Part shown: in pieces, positions 16,393-24,192 of the stretch | Numbering within the stretch: the first letter of the stretch is position 1 | Layout of the letters: every line of letters starts with the position of its first letter | Assembly: GCF_029854215.1 (NCBI RefSeq) | Contig: NZ_CP122961.1 | Coordinates: 868,001-932,000 of the forward strand | DNA: 64,000 bases | From: Halomonas alkaliantarctica | Lineage (GTDB): Bacteria; Pseudomonadota; Gammaproteobacteria; Pseudomonadales; Halomonadaceae | Direction: 5' to 3' | Program-made: the position numbers and the translations under genes | The notes under the pieces: generated by a model | The model's input: only the letters and a program-made list of their open reading frames with translations | Told to the model about the DNA's origin: nothing | Database searches by the model: none

Positions 16393-19300
16393 TTAAGGCT
16401 TCAGTCCCTCCGCTATCAGTGCCTGAGCCAAGCGTTTCGCCCCTGCAAAATCTGCTTTTCCAGAGCCGAGATGGGGAATAGTCTCCACCGTCAACCAGTG
16501 GCTGGGGATCATCATGGGGGGCGTACCGCTGGCAAGCATAGTGGCCTTAACGGTTTTGGCGTCCAGCGCTGTTTCTGCAAGCAGCACAATGCGCTCGCCT
16601 TTGCGGCTGTCGGGAATGCTCACCGCCATCAGCGATATGTCTGTATCCTCCAAAGCCGCTTTTACCGCGGCCTCAACGGCGCTCAGGCTGATCATCTCTC
16701 CGCCGATTTTCGCGAAGCGGGCATAGCGGTCAATCAGAGTTAAGAAGCCGTCCTCATCGATAAAGCCTTTATCCCCCGTTATGTACCAGTGGTGGCCATC
16801 GATCACGTGGAGCGCCTTGGCCGTGCGGTCAGGGTCGTTGAGATAGCCTTGCATAATTTGTGGGCCGCTAATCAATATCATGCCCGCCTCGCCGGTAGGT
16901 AGCTCTTCAAAGCTATCAGGGTCGACGATCTTGAAGCTGGTGCCGGGCAGCGGCATACCGACGGTGCCTACTTTGCTGCCTCGCTGCACCTGGTGATAGT
17001 GAACGCCCATGGCGTCGGGCAGATTCACCGACGCGACTGGAGCGATTTCCGTGGCGCCGTAGCCTTCATACACAGGCTTGTGGAATTTCAGTGCAAAGCT
17101 TTCGCGCACGTTTTCGTCGAGCTTCTCAGCCCCGGCAACCACCACCCTCAAGCTTTCCAGCATTAACGGATGCACTTTTGAGCTGCGCACAAACAGCCTT
17201 AAAAAGCTGGAGGTGCCGAACATAATAGTGGCTTTGTGCTTGGCAATAGCGCCCGCAATGCCGGGGGCATCGGTGGGATCGGCATGGCACACCAGCGGTA
17301 GCCCTTCAATTAGCGGTAGCAGTTGGGTGACCGTAAGGCCAAAGGCGTGGAACAGCGGTAGTGAGCCCATTACAACGTCATTACTCTGGGTGTTAAGCAC
17401 GTCGGAGGTCTGCTTGATATTGGCCATCAGGTTGCGGTGGCTGAGCATCACGCCTTTGGGCTCGCCTTCGCTTCCGCTTGAGAACAAGATGGCGGCGGTG
17501 GCATCGGCATCGTGGCCGTGGCAGAGGCATCGCTGTAGCAGCCATGTTGGCAATACTCTCACCGCAAGCCAGGTGCTCAAGCGTTCAACATGGCCAATCG
17601 TGGTTTGCAGGTCTTCTAAAAAGACCACCTGCTTCTCGCGAAGCAATTGGCTAACGTCGAGCCCGCGCTGCTCGAGCTTCTTCACAAAGCGCTGTGAGGT
17701 GAAGACAGTAGCGATTTCCGCCTGGGAAAGGGCAGAGGTCAGCGCTTCATGGTCGGCGGTGTAATTAAGATTCACCACCGTTTTACCCGCTAGCAGCGTG
17801 GCCATATTGGCGATAACCCCGGCGCTGCTAGTGGGTAGCAGCAGGCCAACGTTTTGCCCTGGGTTGAGCTTGCGAATGCGTTTAGCCATCAGCAAACTAG
17901 CGGTGAGCGCTTGGCTTGCGTTAAGTGGGCGGCCCAGCGTATCGGCCAGGGCAAGGTCGTTAGGGCGGCGTTTAACGCTTTGAATCCAGGCGTTAGGCAG
18001 GGTGGGTAGTTCGCCCATGGCCCGCTGCCAAGAGCGGGTAGCCTGCTCAAAAATACGCCGTTTAAGCACATCGGCAGAGGTATCCTTGGGCAGCGGTTTG
18101 CCAAAGGCGACCACTACCGAGCGGTGTAATGGCGCATTGCGCAGCTCTTTAATTTTGCTCGAAGAGCGGGAGAACTGGCTGCCCCATAGGCCACGCAGGT
18201 AGAAAGGCACAATTTTGACATCTGGATTCGCCATGTCACAGGCGCGCTCGTAACCACGACGGAATTCGCCTAGTTGACCAGTGCGGCTTATCGCCCCTTC
18301 AGGAAACAGGCATACCACCTCACCCGCGTTGAGCTGTTCAGCGACATCGGCCAAGGCTTTTTCAGCACCGCTACCGCGCTCAATGGGAATACAGCCCAGG
18401 GCTTTAAAGAACCAGCGTAGGTACCAGCGCTGGTATACCGATCTGAGCATGACAAAGCGGACAGGGCGAGGGCTGGCGATCTGTACCATGGCCCAATCCA
18501 CCCAGCTGATATGGTTGCCCAATAGCAGTACGCCGCCCTGGGCGGGCAGGTTCTGCAAGCCATGAACGTCTACGCGGTAGCGGCGTGTCAGCAAGAAGCT
18601 CAACAGAAAGCGCACCAAACTCTGCGGCAGCTTAACAATGGTATAGCCACCGCCGACCATTGCCACCGTGGCGATGAGTAGCAGCAGATAGTGGCTATCT
18701 ACACCCGCCAGTGCGAACAGCGCCGTGAGCACCAAAAAGCCCAGCATGGCGATGTTTTGAATCCAGTTATTGGCGGCCAGCACGGTGCCTAGCTCGTTGT
18801 CAGCAGCGTGGAACTGAATCAGCGCGTTAAGCGGCACGATAAACAGTCCTCCCATCATGCCGATAAACACAAAGTTCAGCGCTTGGCCAACAGGCGTGGT
18901 TAACAGCGGCAAGCACCATAAGCCCACGGCCACCCCAACAGCTCCGACCGGAATCAAGCCCGTTTCTATGCGGTTATGTGAAAGCTTGCTGGCCAGCATG
19001 GAGCCCAGTGCAATCCCGATACCACTAGCGGCGAGAATACCCTGGAGCACTAAAGTGTTATCGATACTCAGGGCGTCTTTGGCATAAGCGGGAAAAGCCG
19101 CCAACAGCACTTGGCCCACTGACCAAAAGGTGGCAAGGCCGATAATGGAGAGCCTGATGACAGGCTGACGAGCGATAATCCGCAGGTTGTCTTTCAGGGC
19201 GGCGCCCTTGATGTAGCGCTGCCAGGTCAGTGGTGTGTCTGACCGAGTGGTGTTATCAAGCGGAAGGCGGTAAAGCGCCACCACTTGGAGGGCACTATTG

Positions 19301-19866
19301 AGCACAAGCAGCCAGCCCAGAGGGGCTATTTGGCGCAACAGCTGCGCTGGGGTTTGATCGTCCGGTGACACCCAGGTTTCAAATAGCGCTGTAAACGCCA
19401 CGGTGCCCGCTAGAATAGCGCCAATCGTAATGGCCTGGATCAGCCCGTTGGCTTCCGCCAAACGCGGCTTGCCGAACAGCCCTTTGACCAAGCCGTATTT
19501 GGCCGGTGAGTAAAAGGCCGATTGAATCGCCAGCAGCAGCGTCATGGAAAATGCCAGCCAAAACCAGCCTTGGTAGTAGGCGGCGGTGATACCCAGTGAT
19601 ACAGCGACGGCGGCCCATGCCGATGTGCGCAGAATACGTACCTTCGGGTAGCTATCCGCCACGTGGCCCGCCGGGCTAAACAGCAAGATAAACGGCAGTA
19701 AAATTAACCCATTCACCAGCGCGGTAAGTACGACCTGTGCTTCGCCATCGTAGCTTTTGAAGATCGTGTTCTGAATGACGATCTTGTGGCCTAGATCCAC
19801 AAAGGCATTGAGAAAAATAGCGATCAAATAGGGCCAAGCGCCCTTCAAGTGCAGTAGTCGATGCAT
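16393..19866 (-). CDS. Fused lysophospholipid transporter (LplT-like), PlsC acyltransferase and acyl-ACP synthetase (Aas-like)
   Basis: This 1157-residue protein joins three functions. Residues 1-400 are an MFS-type LplT-like flippase of about twelve helices. Residues 425-630 are a PlsC-type acyltransferase with the catalytic NHISWVD and LFPEGAISRTG motifs. Residues 640-1157 are an AMP-binding acyl-ACP synthetase with ILFSSGSEGEPKGVMLSHRN and the YITGDKG adenylation motif. In E. coli the flippase and the Aas enzyme are separate neighbours; here they are one polypeptide. It should bring lysophospholipids back across the inner membrane and re-acylate them. The XRE-type gene at 20025 is divergent, 158 bases away, and may regulate it. 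Confidence 0.92.
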   Translation of the reverse strand: MHRLLHLKGAWPYLIAIFLNAFVDLGHKIVIQNTIFKSYDGEAQVVLTALVNGLILLPFILLFSPAGHVADSYPKVRILRTSAWAAVAVSLGITAAYYQGWFWLAFSMTLLLAIQSAFYSPAKYGLVKGLFGKPRLAEANGLIQAITIGAILAGTVAFTALFETWVSPDDQTPAQLLRQIAPLGWLLVLNSALQVVALYRLPLDNTTRSDTPLTWQRYIKGAALKDNLRIIARQPVIRLSIIGLATFWSVGQVLLAAFPAYAKDALSIDNTLVLQGILAASGIGIALGSMLASKLSHNRIETGLIPVGAVGVAVGLWCLPLLTTPVGQALNFVFIGMMGGLFIVPLNALIQFHAADNELGTVLAANNWIQNIAMLGFLVLTALFALAGVDSHYLLLLIATVAMVGGGYTIVKLPQSLVRFLLSFLLTRRYRVDVHGLQNLPAQGGVLLLGNHISWVDWAMVQIASPRPVRFVMLRSVYQRWYLRWFFKALGCIPIERGSGAEKALADVAEQLNAGEVVCLFPEGAISRTGQLGEFRRGYERACDMANPDVKIVPFYLRGLWGSQFSRSSSKIKELRNAPLHRSVVVAFGKPLPKDTSADVLKRRIFEQATRSWQRAMGELPTLPNAWIQSVKRRPNDLALADTLGRPLNASQALTASLLMAKRIRKLNPGQNVGLLLPTSSAGVIANMATLLAGKTVVNLNYTADHEALTSALSQAEIATVFTSQRFVKKLEQRGLDVSQLLREKQVVFLEDLQTTIGHVERLSTWLAVRVLPTWLLQRCLCHGHDADATAAILFSSGSEGEPKGVMLSHRNLMANIKQTSDVLNTQSNDVVMGSLPLFHAFGLTVTQLLPLIEGLPLVCHADPTDAPGIAGAIAKHKATIMFGTSSFLRLFVRSSKVHPLMLESLRVVVAGAEKLDENVRESFALKFHKPVYEGYGATEIAPVASVNLPDAMGVHYHQVQRGSKVGTVGMPLPGTSFKIVDPDSFEELPTGEAGMILISGPQIMQGYLNDPDRTAKALHVIDGHHWYITGDKGFIDEDGFLTLIDRYARFAKIGGEMISLSAVEAAVKAALEDTDISLMAVSIPDSRKGERIVLLAETALDAKTVKATMLASGTPPMMIPSHWLTVETIPHLGSGKADFAGAKRLAQALIAEGLKP

Positions 19867-20024
19867 CGTTGTTTAGCCTTCTTAATCCCTGGAAGTCGTA
19901 GCACTTTCTCTGTGAGGCTTGCGGGTTGCAACTCATTTGCACAAAGTTGTGTCATGGGTGCTATTTGGTATCATTATTTGCTACTTTTTGTGTAATGCCT
20001 TTTCATGCCGTTTAAGAGATTCCT

Positions 20025-20780
20025 ATGTCCCAAGCCGATTCGCTGATTGAAACGCTAAAACGCCAGCTTCGCGCTCAGGGTAAAACCTATGCCGATGTCG
20101 CTCAGTGGTTGGCGCTGAGCGAGGCCTCTGTGAAGCGCCTATTCGCTGAGAAGCACTTTACGCTATCGCGGCTAGAGTGTATCTGTGACCAGTTGAATCT
20201 CGAATTCGCCGAGCTCGTGCAGACCATGCAAGCTGACGAGCAGCGTTTGCAGGAGCTAACCCATGCTCAAGAGCAGAGCATTGTGGATGACTGGGAGCTG
20301 TTTCTGGTGGCTGTCTGCGTCATCAATGGCTATAGCTTCGACGAAATCCATCACCAGTATCAATTAAGTGAACCGGAATGTACCCGCCAGCTACTCAAGC
20401 TTGAACGGCTTAAGCTCATTGATTTACTTCCCGATAACCGGATCCGGCGACGGGTTGCTGCCAATTTCCGCTGGCGCGCAGATGGGCCTATACAGCGTTT
20501 CTTTCAGCAGCATATCGCCAACGAATTTTTCCGCTCACGTTTCGATAGCGACAGCGAAAAGCTGATCGTGCTCAATGGCCTGTTATCCCCGGCAGGTAAC
20601 GCTGAGTGGCAGCAGACCATGCAGCGCCTGGCGAAAGAGTTTCATGCGCTATGCGAACGAGAGAGCGGGTTGCCCATTCATCAGCGGTTTGGCACGACCT
20701 CTGTGCTGGCGGTACGGCAGTGGCAGTATGGGCTTTTCCAAGGCTACAAGCGCGAAGGATTAAACAATAAGGTAGATTAA
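20025..20780 (+). CDS. Helix-turn-helix (XRE-type) transcriptional regulator
   Basis: The 251-residue product has an N-terminal DNA-binding domain (about 1-68: KTYADVAQWLALSEASVKRLF fits the XRE helix-turn-helix). A C-terminal helical domain follows, with a second helix-turn-helix-like stretch near 105-130 (SFDEIHHQYQLSEPECTRQL). Similar proteins sit beside lipid-metabolism genes in related bacteria. The divergent arrangement with the acyltransferase fusion suggests that gene is its target, but no operator is identified. The C-terminal domain is not recognised. Confidence 0.78.
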   Translation: MSQADSLIETLKRQLRAQGKTYADVAQWLALSEASVKRLFAEKHFTLSRLECICDQLNLEFAELVQTMQADEQRLQELTHAQEQSIVDDWELFLVAVCVINGYSFDEIHHQYQLSEPECTRQLLKLERLKLIDLLPDNRIRRRVAANFRWRADGPIQRFFQQHIANEFFRSRFDSDSEKLIVLNGLLSPAGNAEWQQTMQRLAKEFHALCERESGLPIHQRFGTTSVLAVRQWQYGLFQGYKREGLNNKVD

Positions 20781-20791
20781 ATTAAGTAAGG

Positions 20792-20929
20792 ATGAGGCGA
20801 ACCATTTCTTTCGCTGCGCCGCTTTTCGGTATTCTGTTTGGTACACTGCTGCTCAATGAGCCGCTGAGCATTAATTTTGTAATCGGCGGTGGCGTTATTT
20901 TAGTTGGCATCATTCTGGTGACTCGCTAA
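20792..20929 (+). pseudogene. Remnant of an EamA/DMT-family transporter (C-terminal helices only)
   Basis: A 45-codon frame starts at ATG 20792 and ends at TAA 20927-20929. It contains SFAAPLFGILFGTLLLNEPL followed by a final hydrophobic helix (VIGGGVILVGIILVTR). This is the conserved last two helices of a ten-helix EamA transporter, where LNEPL is the usual motif before the final helix. The rest of the gene is missing, so it is a deletion remnant. A complete EamA gene lies at 34881, in another family branch. No promoter is evident and expression is doubtful. Confidence 0.68.
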
Positions 20930-20965
20930 ACGCATGCACCCATCTACCTTTGCGAAGACACCGAT

Positions 20966-21832
20966 ATGAGCATTACCCCTTTTCAAGCACTGGCGTGCCC
21001 GCTAGATGGAAAACCACTCAGTTGGTCGGATAGCGCTTGGAGCTGCCCTGACGGGCACAGTTTTGATATTGCTAAACAGGGGTACATTAACCTACTGCCG
21101 GTGCAGCAAAAGCGCTCCCATGACCCGGGCGATAGTAAGGTGATGGTGGCTGCTCGCCAGCGTTTTCTTGAGGCGGGACACTACCAGCCCATTGCGGACT
21201 TTATCAGTCGTGCAGTTTTGAGCCATGCGGAGGTTAAAAAGGACGATATGCTGCCGTTTAGCTGCCTGGATGCGGGCAGCGGTGAAGGTTACTACCTTCG
21301 CCAATTGGCTGATGCGGCGACTAACGCGCAGTCACTTTCGCTAATGGGGCTGGATATCTCTAAATGGGCAGTATTGGCCGCAGCAAAACAGGATGCTAAA
21401 CAGGCACCGCTAAGCAGCTGGGTCGTGGGTAGTAATGCGCACTTGCCGGTGCAGACGAGAACGTTGGATAGCGTGCTGTGTATGTTTGGTTTTCCGGTGG
21501 TTAGCGAGTTTGCACGTGTGCTTAAAACCGGAGGCGTACTACTACAGGTCGAGTCGGGGCCCAATCATTTGAGGGAACTGCGGGAGGTTATCTATCCTAC
21601 GTTAAAAGCAGAGCGTTCGAGTGAAGCAGAGGTGCCGGAAGGCTTTACTCACCATAGCAGCGAGAGAGTAAGCTACCCGCTTGCACTAAACGGAAGGGAT
21701 GAAATTGCCGATCTGTTGGCGATGACGCCGCATCTTTACCGCGCCAGTGCTGAAGGACGTGCTCGTGCAGCGGCACTTGATAAGCTGGAAGTGACTGTAG
21801 ATGTTCGGGTAGAGCAGTGGCTGCGTACCTAG
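20966..21832 (+). CDS. rlmA: 23S rRNA (guanine-N1)-methyltransferase RlmA family protein
   Basis: The 288-residue protein begins with the RlmA zinc-ribbon region (ACPLDGKPL near 10, then WSCPDGHSFDIAKQGYINLL near 25-44). The second Cys of the usual CPxC pair is Asp here, a variant that may still bind zinc differently. The SAM-binding domain follows with CLDAGSGEGYYLRQL near 100 and the later QVESGPNHLRELREVIY. RlmA methylates G745 (hairpin 35) of 23S rRNA in Gram-negatives. The ATG at 20966 is the first good start after the EamA remnant. A strong terminator follows. Confidence 0.88.
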   Translation: MSITPFQALACPLDGKPLSWSDSAWSCPDGHSFDIAKQGYINLLPVQQKRSHDPGDSKVMVAARQRFLEAGHYQPIADFISRAVLSHAEVKKDDMLPFSCLDAGSGEGYYLRQLADAATNAQSLSLMGLDISKWAVLAAAKQDAKQAPLSSWVVGSNAHLPVQTRTLDSVLCMFGFPVVSEFARVLKTGGVLLQVESGPNHLRELREVIYPTLKAERSSEAEVPEGFTHHSSERVSYPLALNGRDEIADLLAMTPHLYRASAEGRARAAALDKLEVTVDVRVEQWLRT

Positions 21833-21876
21833 CCCGCTCAGTAAAGAATCTGCTAAATGTAATATCTCTAAACGTA

Positions 21877-21902
21877 ACAAAGCCCGCATAAGCGGGCTTT
21901 GT
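21877..21902. terminator. Terminator hairpin between rlmA and the cold-shock gene
   Basis: An 11-base perfect inverted repeat (ACAAAGCCCGC at 21877-21887, GCGGGCTTTGT at 21892-21902) has a 4-base loop. It lies 44 bases after rlmA and 60 bases from the end of the convergent cold-shock gene, so it probably serves both. A second small repeat (CTCGAA...TTCGAG) follows at about 21912-21926. Confidence 0.85.
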
Positions 21903-21962
21903 CGTCCGAACCTCGAAAGGTTCGAGCAAATTCTAAAGCGCTATATCTTAAAAGACTTAGGC

Positions 21963-22169
21963 TTAGGAAATTTGCTTGATGTTTGAAGCCTGAAGGCCTT
22001 TCTTACCCTGGGTAACGTCAAAAGAAACGTTAGCGCCTTCTTGCAGGGTTTTGAAGCCGTCTGCTTGAATTTCAGAGAAATGGGCAAACAGGTCATCGCC
22101 GCCGTCAGAAGGAGCAATGAAACCGAAGCCTTTAGTATCGTTGAACCACTTAACTGTGCCAGTAGACAT
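21963..22169 (-). CDS. Cold-shock protein (CspA family)
   Basis: The ATG at 22169 gives 68 residues, the full family length. It has the single OB-fold with both RNA-binding motifs (KGFGFIAP and DLFAHFSEI). The longer open frame starting at 22250 adds sequence not found in the family. Cold-shock proteins bind single-stranded RNA and melt structure at low temperature or during growth. The start is preceded by GAGAGGATTTTTACT. The long AT-rich upstream region (22170-22420) fits the extended 5' leader common in csp genes, and a tandem repeat lies within it. Confidence 0.95.
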   Translation of the reverse strand: MSTGTVKWFNDTKGFGFIAPSDGGDDLFAHFSEIQADGFKTLQEGANVSFDVTQGKKGLQASNIKQIS

Positions 22170-22269
22170 AGTAAAAATCCTCTCGCGCAAAGCGCTTAGT
22201 AAAGTTCCTGGTATCACCCAGATTAATAGCGGATAAAACAAGGAATACAATTACAGGCTTGCCGAAAGA

Positions 22270-22320
22270 TCTCGTACACGTCTATCTCGTACATTTCTAA
22301 ATCTTTTTCGTACACTTCTG
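22270..22320. repeat. Tandem direct repeat upstream of the cold-shock gene
   Basis: Three near copies of a 15-base unit containing TCGTACA lie at 22270-22284, 22285-22299 and 22306-22320. The first two are adjacent and the third follows after 6 bases. They sit 101-151 bases upstream of the cold-shock start, at the promoter or distal leader. They could bind a regulator or form RNA structure; the sequence alone cannot decide. Confidence 0.7.
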
Positions 22321-22424
22321 AAACCATGCTTGCTTGCTAACCAACTGACGCTACAGTGTCATGAAGTGTTGCGCATGTCAAAGCCTTTGTTGATTATCTT
22401 ACCTTTGCGCTCACACAATAGTCT

Positions 22425-22640
22425 CTATTGCCAGCCCACTTTCCATACGCTGTCATCTTTTAAGCTTTCCCACGGCACAACGAACTCGCGATGAGAGTAA
22501 ATAGCCTCAAGTACGACCTCTACTACGTTCTCTTCTTCATCGCGCAGCAGCTGGGTAACCATAAAGTGCTTCTCTTTATTGCTTGGCTGGGCAGCCGTCC
22601 ATTTGCTGTGGTGTAGCTTGCTCGGATTAATCTTATGCAT
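22425..22640 (-). CDS. TIGR02450-family small Trp-rich protein
   Basis: The ATG at 22640 follows GGAGCGTCA and gives 71 residues (MHKINPSKLHHSKWTA at the start). This matches the small family called TIGR02450, whose members share a conserved SKWTA near residue 15, NKEKHFMVT near 25 and a Trp-rich C-terminus (here PWESLKDDSVWKVGW). The function is unknown; members are soluble and often adjoin stress genes. An upstream in-frame start (22679) has no ribosome binding site. It is 53 bases from the lipoprotein gene on the same strand. Confidence 0.85.
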   Translation of the reverse strand: MHKINPSKLHHSKWTAAQPSNKEKHFMVTQLLRDEEENVVEVVLEAIYSHREFVVPWESLKDDSVWKVGWQ

Positions 22641-22693
22641 TGACGCTCCTTGGCAAAGATATCGCGTGTTAGCTGGCATAAGTGATTAGGCGC

Positions 22694-23182
22694 TTACTGT
22701 TGTACCCAATTTTCAATGCCAAGCTCTGCATTGAGGCTTCTTAGGATCTCAGTTCGTTCGCGACCATTTTCAGAATGGCAGCCAGTATCGTGTTCAAGCA
22801 CCGCATGCGCGCCATCTTTATTAACCCACGTCACTGTATAGTTAGGCAGGTCGGTGGCACGAGGTTCACAATCAAGGGTTTGCTGCGTTGTTCCCATGTC
22901 GGGTTGCATTGTAGCTAGTCGCTCTTGCAGCGAACGGAAAACAATCGTATTGCCTGGTTGGGTGCGCTCACCTTCCACGGCAGTGTGACGTTCACCTATG
23001 TAGCGGGTTGTACCATCCGCCTCAACCGCAACGCTATAGACAGGGCAAGTGCCGTAGCAAGGGCCTACTTCATAACGGATTTCAGCTAGGCTGTTTTCGC
23101 TGTTCGTGGCGGGATTCTGGGCGCAACCCGCTGTAATTAGCGCCAATGTGGATACCGTTAAGCAGGTGATAGGAAAACGCAT
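22694..23182 (-). CDS. DUF6438 lipoprotein
   Basis: The 162-residue product has a lipoprotein signal ending in the lipobox LITAGC (about residues 15-20), so it should be anchored to a membrane facing the periplasm. The body carries the DUF6438 signature GPCYGTCPVYSVAV near residue 40. It has four further cysteine positions (DCEPRA, DTGCHS) that could form disulfides. The function of the family is not known. It is upstream of the Trp-rich gene on the same strand and may share its transcript. Confidence 0.82.
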   Translation of the reverse strand: MRFPITCLTVSTLALITAGCAQNPATNSENSLAEIRYEVGPCYGTCPVYSVAVEADGTTRYIGERHTAVEGERTQPGNTIVFRSLQERLATMQPDMGTTQQTLDCEPRATDLPNYTVTWVNKDGAHAVLEHDTGCHSENGRERTEILRSLNAELGIENWVQQ

Positions 23183-23294
23183 GCGAAAACTCCTTTTCTT
23201 GTAAAGATAATCTGACTTGATAGGTTATTTGCAAAGAGCTTCATTAGGGTCAGAAATACCGTAATGATTGAATCAGGTATTAGGCTTTGACAGC

Positions 23295-23651
23295 TTACTC
23301 TTGGCGATATAGCACCATGCCACCGTGATAGAGCACATCATCGATGAATTCCCCATCGGCGGTGAAGCCGGTGTCATCCCAGTATTCGATGTAATTATCC
23401 GTTACTCGATAGCGTCCTTGGTAAACGCTTTGGCGTTCGCCCCGAGCCTCATCGTAACGATTATTGGCTAAAAGCTCATGTCGAACTAGGCCATCTTCGG
23501 TTACCCACATACCAATGTAGGGGTGGTCTGCCATGGCGTTTTTTCCTGTGTCAGGGTAGGTTTTTGCCGTCGTCAGTGCTGGCATAATAGTGACAATGCC
23601 AGCGACGACCAGATCGCGTTTCCAGTAAATGGGAAGCTTAGTGTCTCGCAT
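23295..23651 (-). CDS. Atu4866 domain-containing protein
   Basis: The 118-residue protein has a signal-like hydrophobic segment near residues 12-30. The conserved domain follows: YIGMWVTEDGLVRHELL near 45-61, then NRYDEARGERQSVYQGRY and YIEYWDDTGFTADGEF. This is the Atu4866 family, a small beta-sheet protein of unknown role. In related organisms it often sits next to a short-chain dehydrogenase gene. The SDR remnant directly upstream here (23713-23895) agrees with that and suggests the original pair was broken. Confidence 0.8.
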   Translation of the reverse strand: MRDTKLPIYWKRDLVVAGIVTIMPALTTAKTYPDTGKNAMADHPYIGMWVTEDGLVRHELLANNRYDEARGERQSVYQGRYRVTDNYIEYWDDTGFTADGEFIDDVLYHGGMVLYRQE

Positions 23652-23712
23652 GTGAAATCACTCGTTCTAACCGCCACACACGACAAGTCGCTCTAGTGTG
23701 GCGTATGCGGTG

Positions 23713-23895
23713 TTATAGGCTAGTGGTGGGCCGCACGACGATGTTGCTGGTATCGCCCCTTCGCCTGGTTGGTTAATCACATGGACGTGCGCCGGCCACG
23801 AGGCGGAGGCCTTGACCCGCTAGTCAAAGCGTTGTGGCTTCACCGATACCGCTGCTAGCACCGGTCAATAAGACAACTTTTGAAGGATGAGTCAT
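23713..23895 (-). pseudogene. Internally deleted short-chain dehydrogenase (SDR) pseudogene
   Basis: On the minus strand an ATG at 23895 starts THPSKVVLLTGASSGIGEAT, the complete NAD(P)-binding N-terminus of an SDR, and then meets TGA at 23824-23826. About 70 bases further on, another reading frame encodes the end of an SDR, including NIVVRPTTSL and a TAA at 23713-23715. About 200 residues of the normal 245 are missing. The remains therefore look like a large internal deletion rather than a functional gene. Confidence 0.75.
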
Positions 23896-24192
23896 TGATG
23901 AGTGGCTCGTTATTGAAGCGTTAATTGCAGCTGTCATTTAATAATCCTCTTATTTATTACTACCTGGAGAAGATTAACGAGCGGCAGCAAAAACCAATAG
24001 AGTGGATCCTATTGCATGCTTGCCTAATCCTGCCGTGTGTAGAAAAAGGCAGGATACGTTCGCGATGTAAGGGGATTTCGTTCATGGTCACCTTTTGGTG
24101 TCGGAAGTTAGTCGCATGAAGTCAGACTGATAAGGCTGTGCCACACTACCCAGATAGCAACGTAAGATTTAAATCGAACCGTAGGGACTTAA
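23896..24192. other. Intergenic region upstream of the symporter gene
   Basis: This stretch holds no supported gene. It contains an inverted repeat of 8 bases (ATCCTGCC at 24027-24034, GGCAGGAT at 24048-24055), possibly a weak terminator or regulatory element. A 64-codon open frame (23925-24119) has no ribosome binding site and resembles no family. The symporter promoter is expected here. Confidence 0.35.

Noticed and set aside
23925..24119. 64-codon plus-strand frame before the symporter gene
   Set aside because: Composition and sequence look random; no start signal; probably non-coding.
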